A DNA stretch of 64,000 nt from Pseudofrankia saprophytica (GCF_000235425.2 NZ_KI912266.1:5079117-5143116); one strand, 5' to 3'; numbered from the stretch's first letter, positions 17,340 through 26,739 are shown. Notes: a model not told the origin generated them from the letters alone. Numbers and translations are program-made.

Positions 17340-18277
17340 TCCTCTGCGTCTCGGCGAGCCCGGCGATCGACGTCACCTACCGGGTCGAGCACCTGACGGT
17401 GGGCGCCACGAACCGGGTGGAACAGACGGCGCGCCGGCCGGGGGGCAAGGCCACGAACGTCGCCCGGCTCCTGCGCCAACTCGGCGAGGACACCCTGCTG
17501 CTCACCACCGCCGGCGGCGACACCGGCGCCGAGCTGATGGCCGACCTCACCCGCCTGCGCATTCCCCATGAGCTGGTGCCCACCGCCAGCGCGACCCGGC
17601 GGACCGTCGCCATCGTCGACGAGGCCACCGGCACCGTCACCCTGCTCAACGAACCGGCGCGGGTGGACGACTGGTCCCGGTTCCTCGCGCGGGCCGCCGA
17701 GCTGATCCCGAGCGCAGCCGTCGTGGTGATCAGCGGCACGCTGCCCGCCGACGCCCCGGTCGACGGCCTCGCGCAGCTGATCCGGGTCGCCCGCGACGGC
17801 GGCCGGCCGGTCGTGCTCGACGCCAGCGGGCCCGCGCTGGTCGCCGCGCTCGCGGCCGGGCCGACCGTCGTCAAGCCGAACGCCGACGAGCTGCGCGACT
17901 GCGTGCGCGGGGTCGGTGACGCGGTCGATCCCGCGGATCCGGCCGTGACGGCCCGGGCGGTCGCCGGGCGATGGGGGGTCACGGTCGTGGCCTCGTTCGG
18001 CGCCGACGGCCTGGTCGCCGTCGAGGGCGAGAACGGGTGGCGGGCCAGGCCACGGCGGCGGCTGACGGGGAATCCGACCGGTGCCGGCGACGCGGTCGTG
18101 GCCGGCCTCGCCCGGGGGCTGCGGGCCGGCACGGCGCTCGGGCCGCTGCTCGCGGACTGCGTCGCGCTCGCCGCGGCCGCGGTGCTGTCGCCTGTGGCCG
18201 GCGAGCTCGACACCGCCGACTACCAGCGGGAGTCCGTCGGCGTGACCGTCGAGCCCCTGACGCGGACTGGCCGATGA
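17336..18277 (+). CDS. PfkB family 1-phosphofructokinase/tagatose-6-phosphate kinase
   Basis: GTG 17336 overlaps the preceding TGA, and the product has 313 residues. The N-terminus ILCVSASPAIDVTYRVEHL and GGKATNVARLLRQLGEDTLL are typical of the FruK/LacC branch of PfkB kinases. The ATP and catalytic motif is LTGNPTGAGDAVVAGLARGL near 243. It would phosphorylate tagatose-6-phosphate or fructose-1-phosphate to the bisphosphate. The neighbours (AgaS-like protein upstream, class II aldolase downstream) favour the tagatose route. Confidence 0.88.
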   Translation: MILCVSASPAIDVTYRVEHLTVGATNRVEQTARRPGGKATNVARLLRQLGEDTLLLTTAGGDTGAELMADLTRLRIPHELVPTASATRRTVAIVDEATGTVTLLNEPARVDDWSRFLARAAELIPSAAVVVISGTLPADAPVDGLAQLIRVARDGGRPVVLDASGPALVAALAAGPTVVKPNADELRDCVRGVGDAVDPADPAVTARAVAGRWGVTVVASFGADGLVAVEGENGWRARPRRRLTGNPTGAGDAVVAGLARGLRAGTALGPLLADCVALAAAAVLSPVAGELDTADYQRESVGVTVEPLTRTGR

Positions 18278-19140
18278 CCATCGCCAGCACGGGCGACCTC
18301 GTCGCCGCGGCCGCCGCCCGGGGACGCGGCGTCGCCGCCTTCAACGTCATCACCCTCGAGCACGCCGAGGCGATCGCGCGCGCCGCCGAGATCCGCGGGA
18401 CACCGGTGATCTTTCAGATCAGCCAGAACGCGGTGTCGTTCCACGGCGGGCAGGTCGTCCCGATCGCCGCCGCCGCCGGCGCCGTGGCCCGGCTCGCGGA
18501 CGTTCCCATCGCGCTGCACCTGGACCACGTCACCGAGGACCGGCTGGCCGCCGAGGCCGCGGCGGCCGGGTTCAGCTCCCTGATGTACGACGGGGGGCCG
18601 CTGCCGTACTCGGAGAACGTCGAGCGCACCAGCCGGGCCCGGTCGGCCGCGCAGGCGGCGGGGCTCTGGGTGGAGGCGGAGCTCGGCTACGTCGGCGGCA
18701 AGCCGGACTCCCCCCGAAGCGCGCACGAGCCAGGCGTGCGGACCGACCCGGACGAGGCGAGGCGGTTCGTCGACGAGACCGGCGTGGACGCGCTGGCCGT
18801 CGCCGTCGGCAGCTCGCACGCGATGACCTCGCGGTCCGCCGTCCTGGACATCCCGCTGATCGAACGGCTCCGCGCGCGGCTGTCCGTTCCGCTGGTGCTA
18901 CACGGCTCGTCCGGTGTGCCGGCCGAGACGCTGCGCGCCGCCGTCACCGCCGGTATCAGCAAGGTGAACATCGGCACCGCGCTGAACATCGCCATGACGG
19001 GCGCCGTCCGGCGAGCGCTCGCGGGCGACCCGAAACTCGTCGACCCGCGGCCCTACCTGGCGAAGGCTCGCGACGAGATCACGGCGACGGTGCTCGATCT
19101 ACTGTCCGTCATCTCGGGAGACTCGGGAGGGTCACGCTGA
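18274..19140 (+). CDS. Class II fructose/tagatose-bisphosphate aldolase
   Basis: ATG 18274 overlaps the kinase stop, and the product has 288 residues. Zinc-binding and catalytic segments of the GatY/KbaY/Fba class II family are present: ALHLDHVTED near 79, SLMYDGGPLPYSENV near 103, EAELGYVGG near 134, VLHGSSGVP near 208 and GISKVNIGTALNIA near 228. It should split the bisphosphate into glyceraldehyde 3-phosphate and dihydroxyacetone phosphate. It completes the catabolic branch in this operon. Confidence 0.92.
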   Translation: MTIASTGDLVAAAAARGRGVAAFNVITLEHAEAIARAAEIRGTPVIFQISQNAVSFHGGQVVPIAAAAGAVARLADVPIALHLDHVTEDRLAAEAAAAGFSSLMYDGGPLPYSENVERTSRARSAAQAAGLWVEAELGYVGGKPDSPRSAHEPGVRTDPDEARRFVDETGVDALAVAVGSSHAMTSRSAVLDIPLIERLRARLSVPLVLHGSSGVPAETLRAAVTAGISKVNIGTALNIAMTGAVRRALAGDPKLVDPRPYLAKARDEITATVLDLLSVISGDSGGSR

Positions 19141-20264
19141 TGGCCGAGGTCAGGTACATAGGCGCGAGCCGCCGGTACGCCGGCAGTTCCGCCGCCGCGT
19201 TGAAGGCTCTGGACCTGGACATCGCGGACGGCGAGTTCATGGTGCTGGTCGGGCCGTCCGGGTCCGGCAAGTCGACCGCGCTGCGGATGCTCGCCGGCCT
19301 GGAGGACGTCGACGAGGGCGAGATCCGCATCGGCGACGACGACGTCACCCGGTGGGCGCCCCGGGAGCGGGACATCGCGATGGTGTTCCAGAACTACGCG
19401 CTCTACCCGCACCTCTCGGTCGCGGACAACATGGCGTTCTCGCTGAAGTTGGGTGGGATTGGCAAGGAGGAACGCAAGGCGAAGGTCCTGGAGGCGGCGA
19501 AGCTGCTCGACCTGGTGCCCTACCTCGACCGCAAGCCCAAGGCCCTCTCGGGCGGCCAGCGCCAGCGGGTCGCGATGGGCCGGGCGATCGTGCGCGAGCC
19601 GCGGGTCTTCCTCATGGACGAGCCCCTGTCCAACCTCGACGCGAAGCTGCGGGTGGAGACCCGCGCGAACATCGCCGCTCTGCAGGCCAGGCTGGGAACG
19701 ACGACCGTGTACGTCACCCACGACCAGACCGAGGCCATGACCATGGGCCACCGGGTGGCGTTGCTGAACGACGGCGAGCTGCAGCAGGTCGACACCCCGC
19801 GTGCCATCTACGACCGGCCCGCCAACGTCTTCGTCGCCGGCTTCATCGGATCGCCGGCCATGAACCTGCGCCGGGTCGCCAGCGCCGACGCCGACGGGTC
19901 CGTTCACCTGGGCGGCGTGCCTCTCCCCCTGGCGCCATCGGTCCGTTCCGCAGCCCGGCTGACGAAGGGCGCGGAGGGCCGGGAGAGCGGAGACGTCATC
20001 GTCGGGCTTCGCCCCGAGTCCTTCGCCGTCGCGACCCCGGACACGCCGGACGCGCTGTCGCTGCGGGTCACCCTCGTCGAGCACCTCGGCGCGGACTCCT
20101 ACGTGCACGGCACGCTGCCGGGAGACGACGACACCCGCGACAAGCCGTTCGTCGTCCGGGTGGACCGCCGCGTCGACCCAGCCCGCGGCGAGACACTCCT
20201 CGTCACCCCGACGGGAGCCATCGAGCACGTCTTCGACGCTGACTCCGGCCTCCGCCTCGGCTGA
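19140..20264 (+). CDS. ugpC: Sugar ABC transporter ATP-binding protein, MsmK/UgpC-type
   Basis: ATG 19140 shares its first base with the aldolase stop, and the product has 374 residues. It has Walker A GPSGSGKSTALRMLAGLE, the Q-loop VFQNYALYPHLSV, the signature LSGGQRQRVAMGRAIVR, Walker B RVFLMDEPLSNLD and the H-loop YVTHDQTEAMTMGH. The C-terminal TOBE/OB region (VGLRPESFAV) is typical of MalK-type subunits. It probably energises the MalF/MalG-type permeases encoded at 9715-11687, whose operon lacks an ATPase. This links the two halves of the carbohydrate regulon. Confidence 0.93.
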   Translation: MAEVRYIGASRRYAGSSAAALKALDLDIADGEFMVLVGPSGSGKSTALRMLAGLEDVDEGEIRIGDDDVTRWAPRERDIAMVFQNYALYPHLSVADNMAFSLKLGGIGKEERKAKVLEAAKLLDLVPYLDRKPKALSGGQRQRVAMGRAIVREPRVFLMDEPLSNLDAKLRVETRANIAALQARLGTTTVYVTHDQTEAMTMGHRVALLNDGELQQVDTPRAIYDRPANVFVAGFIGSPAMNLRRVASADADGSVHLGGVPLPLAPSVRSAARLTKGAEGRESGDVIVGLRPESFAVATPDTPDALSLRVTLVEHLGADSYVHGTLPGDDDTRDKPFVVRVDRRVDPARGETLLVTPTGAIEHVFDADSGLRLG

Positions 20265-20318
20265 GGTTCTGCCTGACGGCCTCGGCGCCCGCCTCGACGA
20301 CCCCACACGCGCAAGCCA

Positions 20319-20344
20319 TTCATGATCCGGTGGGATTTTCGGAG
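20319..20344 (+). repeat. Mosaic repeat module A, copy 1
   Basis: The module begins TTCATGATCCGGTGGGAT and ends TCGGAG, 26 bases. Near-identical copies are at 26740-26765 (opposite orientation) and 51945-51970. Confidence 0.75.
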
Positions 20345-20347
20345 TCC

Positions 20348-20405
20348 GAGCGAGGACATGAAATTACTCAAGTCCGAGCCAGCAGGCCTGCGTGACGTCG
20401 GTCAC
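20348..20405 (+). repeat. Mosaic repeat module B with hairpin, copy 1
   Basis: The 27-base core begins GAGCGAGGA and ends ATTACTCAAGTC. Seventeen bases later there is a GTGAC-GTCG-GTCAC hairpin. Copy 2 at 22786-22843 has the same core, the same 17-base spacing and a hairpin with the same stem but a different loop. Confidence 0.75.
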
Positions 20406-20652
20406 GCCTGCGTCTCGCCTGAACTACCTGTCTCTCCCGGTCAGCGGCGGTCGGCGCCTCTCCTGACGGCGTTGTCGGCCGCCGTCGTGTCTCGGGTCCG
20501 CGGGGCCTAGGTCCTTCATGCCCCGAGCTAGGCCGGGTTCCTGGGGCAATCCTCGGGTGCCTGCTTGGCAGCAGAGACAGGCGTCGTCGCGCCTTTCCTC
20601 GCCGCTGGTGGCTGGTCGGCGTCCGGGGCTGAGCCCTGGGGCTCCTCCTTGA

Positions 20653-21087
20653 CTATCGGCGACGGTGCCGGCGATGAGGGCTGCGCCCCTGACCTGCATG
20701 AGGATGAGATCGGGTCGGGCCGGTCAGGCTCTCTGCTGACCGGTCGAGGTCGGCCTGGGTGAGCACCGGACGCCCGAGTCGGGTCGGCAGCCAACGGCGC
20801 TGGTGGGCGCTCAGATCATTGAGGAAGATGACGGCGTCGATGTTCCTGCTCGAACAGGTCGCCGCGATCTGGTCGAGTTTCCCCGGGCCGATGAGGAAGC
20901 GCCGGGACAGCGGGGCGGTCATCAGCCGTACCCCGCCGTCGGAGACGCCCCGGCGCTGGACGAACCGCTCCAGCACATTTCCTCCCAGCGCCGTCACCCG
21001 CGCGTCGAGGACGTCGAGCCGGGCCTGGTAGTCGCGCTCCTTCGCTGAGAACAGCCCCACCAAAACCACGGAACGGATCGCGGTCAC
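20653..21087 (-). pseudogene. Isolated HflX N-terminal domain (G domain missing)
   Basis: From GTG 21087 the product (144 residues) reads VLVGLFSAKERDYQARLDVL, ALGGNVLERFVQRRGVSDGG, SRRFLIGPGKLDQIA and AVIFLNDLSAHQRRWL. This is the N-terminal subdomain of HflX-type GTPases, with the glycine-rich GPGK segment. The GTPase domain that should follow is absent, and the frame runs into low-complexity sequence before the stop. The frame is open further upstream to 21339 but that part is not HflX-like. I read it as a gene remnant; a stand-alone domain is less likely. Confidence 0.6.
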
Positions 21088-21296
21088 CTGGAAAGCATCC
21101 CAGGTCAGCAGCTTCGCGCCGCAGGGATATTCGGCGGTCGGCTGGTGCCGCGGCCCCGCGTGAACGAGCGTGCATGATGGCCGACGGCCGGTCCGCCACC
21201 GGGTCGACCGGGTCACCGGCCTGGTACAGGTCGCCTTCGGGGTCCGGATGGCCGTCGAGCCCTGACCCCCTGCCGCCTCGACGGCGGTCCACACGC

Positions 21297-22673
21297 TTAC
21301 TGTTCGCTGGACAGGCCGATCTCTTCGTCGCCGTTCCACAGAGATGCGGTCACACCGTGGTCGGCCTGAGCGAGGACCTCACGGATCGCCGCCCGTGCCG
21401 CGGGGAGATCGTCACGTCCGACGACAACGGGCAGGCGCAGTTCGTCCGGCCCGACGGCGTCAGCGCGGCCGACGCGAGCCAGCACCTCGGACCGTTCGAG
21501 TTTCTCCAGGCCGTTCCTGATCCGTGCGAACGACCTGCCGACGTTGACGAGGCGGAGGTCGAGCTCCCACAACCGCAGGTGATGCATCGGGCTCTCGCCG
21601 AACCAGCGCGCGATGACCGACCCCTGCGCGGCCCCGCTGAGTACCTCCAGTACCCAGGCGGTCTCCACCGGTTCCGTCGGGGCCTCCAGCGCGCGAAGCA
21701 CCACCGCGTTGCCGTGCCAGGCATCCTCGACGTAGAAGGCGTCGTCGTCGTACTCGATGTCATCGCCGTACCCGACGTCTCGAAGTGCGTTCGCCAGCGC
21801 GGAGACGTCCTGGTCCCGGATCGCGACCTCGAGCGCCGACCGGACCGCCGGTTCCGTCAGGGGGGCGGCCGCCGCTACCGCCGCCACCGTGGCCCTGGCC
21901 GCGTCGAAAAGGCCGGCCAGCACGCCGAACGGGAAGTGCTCCGCCTCGGGCGTCCGGTAGGAGTTCAGGGGAGGCCAACCCGAATTCGTGACGGCCAGGT
22001 GCCCGTCTGGTCGGGTGACCCAGGTGGTCCCCTTTGGCGGTGGCCACTTGAGCCGCGACCGCGTCTCGGACCGCAGGCCATGCCCCGGCTGGGGCCTTAC
22101 CAGGCGGAAGGCGGCGTCGAGAACTGGGCTGACGGCGTCCAGGGACTCGCTGCCGTCGCGGAGAAGGTAGGGCAACAGTAACGCGGCCACGGGCCCGGGA
22201 TGTCGAATCTCCGGGTCACGCAACGCGGACGCCCGGCAGACCAGCTCCAACTCCTCCCACCGCAGCGCCTTCGGCATGGGATGCGCCCCGTCGACGTACC
22301 CGATGTCCTCACCGTCGGCCGACCCTGGCGCGTAGATCTCCAGCGACTGCATCCCGGAACCCAGCATGACGTTCGTCCCGATCCCGTAATCGTCACCGAC
22401 ATCGACTGCGAAACGCACACTCGGTTTCCGGGCGGCCTGCGGGACCCAGGCATCCTCCCAAGCGTCCTCCCACAGGACCTCGGACCAGAACAGGTCCTCG
22501 CGCATCTCGGTGATCAGCGGCTCGGGCAGCGGCACGATCCGCACGATATCGACATCGGAGTCCGCCGACGGCCGAGCCCCAGCCCGCTGACGGGCATGGA
22601 TCTGCCCGCTTCCTGGAGCAGGACATGCTCGCCCGGCGCCGCCGGATCCCGGAAGAAGATCACCTGGGCACAA
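21297..22673 (-). CDS. Hypothetical protein, about 460 residues
   Basis: The frame has protein-like composition throughout: acidic EMREDLFWSEVLWEDAWEDA near 57, AVDVGDDYGIGTNVMLGSGM near 89, LLLPYLLRDGSESLDAVSPV near 165 and LRLWELDLRLVNVGRSFARI near 370. I recognise no family, signal peptide or membrane segment. The start is uncertain: the longest frame begins at a TTG (22673), while protein-like sequence starts near residue 40. It lies between repeat modules and the TIR-WD40 gene, in an accessory region. Confidence 0.6.
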   Translation of the reverse strand: MCPGDLLPGSGGAGRACPAPGSGQIHARQRAGARPSADSDVDIVRIVPLPEPLITEMREDLFWSEVLWEDAWEDAWVPQAARKPSVRFAVDVGDDYGIGTNVMLGSGMQSLEIYAPGSADGEDIGYVDGAHPMPKALRWEELELVCRASALRDPEIRHPGPVAALLLPYLLRDGSESLDAVSPVLDAAFRLVRPQPGHGLRSETRSRLKWPPPKGTTWVTRPDGHLAVTNSGWPPLNSYRTPEAEHFPFGVLAGLFDAARATVAAVAAAAPLTEPAVRSALEVAIRDQDVSALANALRDVGYGDDIEYDDDAFYVEDAWHGNAVVLRALEAPTEPVETAWVLEVLSGAAQGSVIARWFGESPMHHLRLWELDLRLVNVGRSFARIRNGLEKLERSEVLARVGRADAVGPDELRLPVVVGRDDLPAARAAIREVLAQADHGVTASLWNGDEEIGLSSEQ

Positions 22674-23071
22674 TCCGCGCCGAGGCTACGCTCGCTCGTC
22701 TTGAGGACAGCTGATCGTAGGCCTCACGGTCGCGGCTTGGACACCAACACGATCGCGCCTCGCGTACTTGGGTTCTTGCGCGTCAGAGCGAGGAAACGAG
22801 ATTACTCAAGTCGTGGCCTGGAGGTTTATGTGACACCAGTCACGCGGGCGTCGAGCACTCGCCGCAAGCCTCAAGGACACGCGTGCAGGTCGACGACCCA
22901 TGCCTGGCCGCGTGACGTTCACCATGGTGACGTCCGCCATCACCATAAGCGGCAGGACACCAACCCGCGTCCGTTCATGGCTTTACCGAAGTCAATCCCT
23001 GCTGACCTACCATGCGCCACCTGGGGAGACAGCAGTGTCCGGGAGCGGCTGGGCGCTCGGGCTGTGTCGGC
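22674..23071. other. Intergenic stretch with repeat module B
   Basis: No gene is supported. The main feature is the second copy of module B and its hairpin at 22786-22843. A GGTTCTTGCG segment at 22771-22780, just before it, also occurs near 26722. Confidence 0.55.
22786..22843 (+). repeat. Mosaic repeat module B with hairpin, copy 2
   Basis: The 27-base core (GAGCGAGGA...ATTACTCAAGTC) is followed after 17 bases by GTGAC-ACCA-GTCAC. The hairpin stem equals that of copy 1 although the loop differs, which suggests selection or transposition of a structured unit. Confidence 0.75.
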
Positions 23072-24569
23072 TCAGCGCGTCCGCCAGAGCCGCACCGTCC
23101 GGTCGTAGCCTCCGGCGGCGAGGGTGCGCCCATCCGCTGTGAACGCCACCGACGACACCTCTTTGCTGTGGCCGGTGAGGGGTTGGCCGATCTTCTGGGG
23201 TCGGGTGGGGTCGGTGACGTCCCAGAGCCGCACCGTCCGGTCGTAGCCTCCAGCGGCGAGGGTGCGCCCATCCGCTGTGAACGCCACCGACGACACCTCC
23301 TTGGTGTGGCCGGTGAGGGGTTGGCCGATCTTCTGGGGTCGGGTGGGGTCGGTGACGTCCCAGAGCCGCACCGTCTCATCACCTCCGGTGGCGAGGATGC
23401 ACCCATCCCCCGTGAACGCTACCGATGCCACGTATGGAAAGTGGCGTCTGCGGAATTGGCCGATCTTCTGGGGTTGGGTGGGGTTGGTGATGTCCCAGAG
23501 CCGCACCGTCCAGCATTCGCCTCCGGTGGCGAGAGTTTGTCCATCCGGTGCGAACGCCACCCACAGCGGGGTGGCGATGGGGCCGATGACGAATCCGGCG
23601 ATCTGCTCGGGCTGGGCGGGGTCGGTGACGTCCCAGAGCCGCACCGTCCGGTCGTAGCCTCCGGTGGCGAGGGTGCGTCCATCCGCTGTGAACGCCATGA
23701 CTTTGGCGTGGCCGGCAAGGGGTTGGCCGATCTGCTGAGGTCGGGCGGGGTCGGTGACGTCCCAGAGCCGCACCGTCTTGTCGGCGCTACCGGTGGCGAG
23801 GGTGCGTCCATCCGCCGCCGAACGCCACCGACCCGACGCCTTTGGTGTGGCCGGTGAGGGGTTGGCCGATCTGCTGGGGTCGGGTGGGGTCGGTGACGTC
23901 CCAGAGCCGCACCGTCTTGTCGGCGCTACCGGTGGCGAGGGTGCGTCCATCCGCCGCGAACGCCACCGACAGCACGGGCAGGGTGTGACCGATGAGGGGC
24001 CGGCGGATCGGTTCGGGATTGGCTGACAGCGGCTCGGGGGCTGGTCGGGCGAGACGGGGGAAGGCGGGTGCGTCGATGGGAGGGGCGCTGCGTGCGGGTA
24101 CGGGGAACTCGGGAGCGGAAGTGGGCTTGGCTCGGCCGGTCACGGTGCCACGAATCTGATCAAGAATGTGCCGATGGGCGTCCTCCGCGCTCCGGTTGAA
24201 GAGGTCGATGGACACGACAACGCCAAGCAGACCCGGGCGTGGGCAGTCCTCGATACGGACCGGCAACAGTTTGCGGGCGAAGCCGTTGGGGTCGGCGGCC
24301 TGGGCGGCTTCCCACTCCTGGCGGCCGTAGATCGAGTCCAGGTAGGCGGCAGACAGGATCGCGATCGTCCGCTCGGAATGTTGGACGCCTTCGCCCATGC
24401 GGAACCGCCAGTTCGAGCCGGCAACGAAGTCCCACGCCTGAATCAGAACGCGGTATCCGGCGTCCTCCAACTGCCAGGCCACCCACTCCGCCCAGCCACG
24501 GTCCACGCTCGTGTAGGAGACGAAGAAGTCCCATCCCTCGTCCCGCGGCGATGCCCCCAAATCCACCAC
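23072..24569 (-). pseudogene. TIR domain-WD40 propeller protein interrupted by a one-base insertion
   Basis: GTG 24569 opens a TIR domain: WDFFVSYTSVDRGWAEWVAW, AGYRVLIQAWDFVAG, SERTIAILSAAYLDSIYG and RQEWEAA, whose Glu is at the usual NADase position, then LPVRIEDC. A Pro-rich linker leads to seven WD40 blades of about 43 residues (ADGRTLATGSADKTVRLWDV type), enough for one closed propeller. In blade 2 the DNA reads TCCGCCGCCGAACG where the neighbouring blade has TCCGCCGCGAACG, at about 23813-23820. The extra base ends the first frame at 23787; the rest continues in the next frame to 23072. Blade 3 also lacks three residues in frame. TIR-WD40 proteins are thought to act in signalling or phage defence. 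Confidence 0.82.
23085..23970. repeat. Tandem repeats of about 130 bases encoding the WD40 blades
   Basis: Seven units share blocks such as GACGTCCCAGAGCCGCACCG, with GCGAGGGTGCG and GGGGTTGGCCGATC in each. Similarity at DNA level is high between adjacent units, so unequal recombination could change blade number. Confidence 0.8.
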
Positions 24570-24859
24570 ACCACAGATCTTCGCACCGCGTCAGGACCGC
24601 ATGACGCCAGACAGGACATGGCGCAGCGGCGGCAACTCACCAACTGATGGTGGCAGCACGGGAGGCCGCCGGTGATAGCGGCTGGGGTCGAGTTGTCGAG
24701 TAGGGCAGCACGTCGAGCATCTTCCGGGATCAAACATGGAACCGTGAAGTCTCGCCGGCCGCCGGCCCGTTGCCAGGTCAAGGACCTCGGTCGAGCCAGC
24801 ACCTCCGAAGGTCATGTTGGCGATATTCGGAATCGGACCCGGCGCACGATACTGGCCGC

Positions 24860-26338
24860 GTGGAACTGGCCAAGGGCGCGAACACCGTTCTCGGTGACCG
24901 GCATGTCGAGATCATCGTGAGCTGGCCCGCCGCCGACGCCGCTGGACGCCCGTCCCCGTCGTTGGATGTGTGCGCGCTACGGCTCGACGCCAACGGGAGG
25001 GCTCGCGAGGACGCCGATCTGGTCTTCTTCAACGCGCCGAGCAGCCCTGACGGGTCGGTCCGCCACCGCGGCCGCACGCCGGACGGCGCGGGCGAGGCGG
25101 TCACCGTCGACATCAACCGCCAGCCGGCCGACGTGGCGTCGATCGTCATCACCGCCACCGTCGACGTCGCCACCCCGCACCTGACGTTCGGCGGGCTGAC
25201 CGTGTCGGCCCGGGTCACCGGCCTCGCCACGGGTACGGAGCTTGTCCGCTTCACCCCGCCGCGGCTGGACGCGGAAAGGGCCCTCATCCTCGTCGAGATC
25301 TACCGCCGGTCCGGTGCATGGAAGATCCGCGCGGTGGGCCAGGGCTACGCGTCCGGCCTCGCGGGCCTGGCCACCGACTACGGCATCGACATCTCCGCGG
25401 ACGTGGGCGTCGCCGCCGCGCCGTTTCCGGTGACGGTGTCCGCGGCGTCGGTGTCCGCGGTTTCCGCGGCGTCGGTTTCGGCGGTTTCCGCGGCGTCGGC
25501 GTCCGCACACGCCGCGGCCGTTCTGCCGCCGCGGTCAGCCGCCGCGGCCGACCCGCCGTCGACGGAGAGTTCGGGCCTCGACATGCGCACCCGGCTCGAT
25601 CTGCGCAAGAGGACCGTCCACACCGTTCTGACCGGGCACGGCATCCCTGAACACCGGGCCCGTGTGGCGCTGGCGCTCGACGCCAGCGGCTCGATGACGA
25701 CGCATTACCAGACGGGCATCGTCGCCCGCGTCGTGGAGCGGGTGGCGGCCGTCGCCGCGACCATGGATGACGACGCGACGCTCGACGTCTGGTCCTACGC
25801 GACCATGCCACTCGCGCTGCCACCTCTGCGGGCCGACCAGCTGGCCGAGTGGATCCCGCTGTATGTCCGGATGTCCTACCCGGGGACCGGACAGGGCGGC
25901 AGGGACGCGACGCTCGCCCGCGAGCGCGCCGCGCGGGCCGCCGGCCGGCGGATACCCAGGTGGTATCTCCTCGGCGAGGAGAATGTGGAACCAAGGATTA
26001 TGAGGCGGATCGTCGCGCATTACCAGCGGCTCCCATCCCCACCGCCCGCACTCGTTCTGATACTCACCGACGGTGGCATCTACCATAGCGCGCAGATCGC
26101 GAAGCTGCTGCGGAAGACATCGAATCTGCCGATCTTCTGGCAGTTCGTCGGCCTCGGGCAGGCCGAATACGGAATCCTGGAGAAGTTCGACACGCTCTCT
26201 GGCCGCGTCGTCGACAACGCGGGCTTCTTCGCCGTCGACGACATCGACGCGATCGACGACGAGACGCTCTACCGGAGACTTCTCGGCGAGTTTCCGACCT
26301 GGTTGCGGGCGGCCCGCGTCGCTGGTATTCCAGCATGA
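24860..26338 (+). CDS. TerD domain-vWA domain protein (tellurium-resistance/stress family)
   Basis: GTG 24860 begins VELAKGANTVLG, the usual TerD N-terminus; the frame is open further upstream but not protein-like. Residues about 1-175 form a TerD domain (LDVCALRLDANGRAREDADL, VTVDINRQPADVASIVITAT, LVEIYRRSGAWKIRAVGQGY). A low-complexity Ala/Ser/Val linker encoded by short DNA repeats (25430-25510) leads to a von Willebrand A domain with the metal-binding motif ALDASGSMTTHY near 277, then ALVLILTDGG near 395. The order resembles TerF-type proteins of the Ter stress system. It is divergent from the TIR-WD40 gene. It is cytoplasmic; partners are not nearby. Confidence 0.88.
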   Translation: MELAKGANTVLGDRHVEIIVSWPAADAAGRPSPSLDVCALRLDANGRAREDADLVFFNAPSSPDGSVRHRGRTPDGAGEAVTVDINRQPADVASIVITATVDVATPHLTFGGLTVSARVTGLATGTELVRFTPPRLDAERALILVEIYRRSGAWKIRAVGQGYASGLAGLATDYGIDISADVGVAAAPFPVTVSAASVSAVSAASVSAVSAASASAHAAAVLPPRSAAAADPPSTESSGLDMRTRLDLRKRTVHTVLTGHGIPEHRARVALALDASGSMTTHYQTGIVARVVERVAAVAATMDDDATLDVWSYATMPLALPPLRADQLAEWIPLYVRMSYPGTGQGGRDATLARERAARAAGRRIPRWYLLGEENVEPRIMRRIVAHYQRLPSPPPALVLILTDGGIYHSAQIAKLLRKTSNLPIFWQFVGLGQAEYGILEKFDTLSGRVVDNAGFFAVDDIDAIDDETLYRRLLGEFPTWLRAARVAGIPA

Positions 26339-26411
26339 CGTACGAATTCCGGCGGCGTGGCGTATGCGCGTGGGCGTGGGCGCCGGTGATCGGGCGGGAT
26401 TCTCGGCGCCA

Positions 26412-26438
26412 GAGCGAGGAACCCTAATTACTCAGGTC
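26412..26438 (+). repeat. Mosaic repeat module B, copy 3 (no hairpin)
   Basis: The 27-base core is present (GAGCGAGGA...ATTACTCAGGTC) with one change in the last block. The following hairpin of copies 1 and 2 is replaced by a different inverted repeat starting at 26455. Confidence 0.7.
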
Positions 26439-26454
26439 TCGCATCGGATCTGGT

Positions 26455-26501
26455 CATGGGTTGTGGGGCGGATCCCGGCTTCCCGCCCGCCACAACCCAT
26501 G
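26455..26501. repeat. Inverted repeat, 12-base perfect arms
   Basis: CATGGGTTGTGG at 26455-26466 pairs with CCACAACCCATG at 26490-26501, with further partial pairing (GGCGG/CCGCC) inside. It could be a transcript hairpin downstream of the TerD-vWA gene or part of a mobile repeat. Confidence 0.6.
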
Positions 26502-26739
26502 GGTGGATGGACGTGCGCAGCGGAGCGGCGGCCCGGGCGCCCGGGAAATCCCGGGCGTCGCGTCAGACGTCAGGGGCGCCAAACGGCGCTGGTCGTGACT
26601 CTGACGTCGGACAGGACGAGCACCCAGCCGCCCGAGCGCCCGGGCGGCGCCCCGACCGGGCCCGGGCCGGGCTCCAGGCGGGGTTGACTCCGCGATCGCC
26701 AAGACGATCCCAGGGCGATTGCGTTCTTGCGTGCCAGGG

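Larger units (their letters stand above)
20265..20652. other. Intergenic stretch holding mosaic repeat copies
   Basis: No gene is supported. The stretch carries a 26-base repeat (20319-20344) joined to a 27-base repeat (20348-20374) and a GTGAC-N4-GTCAC hairpin at 20392-20405. The same modules recur near 22.8, 26.4, 26.75 and 51.95 kb. The rest has no gene-like frame. Confidence 0.7.

Noticed and set aside
23787..23950. Programmed ribosomal frameshift in the TIR-WD40 gene
   Set aside because: There is no slippery heptamer or stem-loop at the site; comparison with the adjacent repeat shows a simple extra C.
23085..23970. Tandem repeats that at first look like a CRISPR-like array
   Set aside because: The units are about 130 bases, fully coding and translate to WD40 blades; there are no short spacers.
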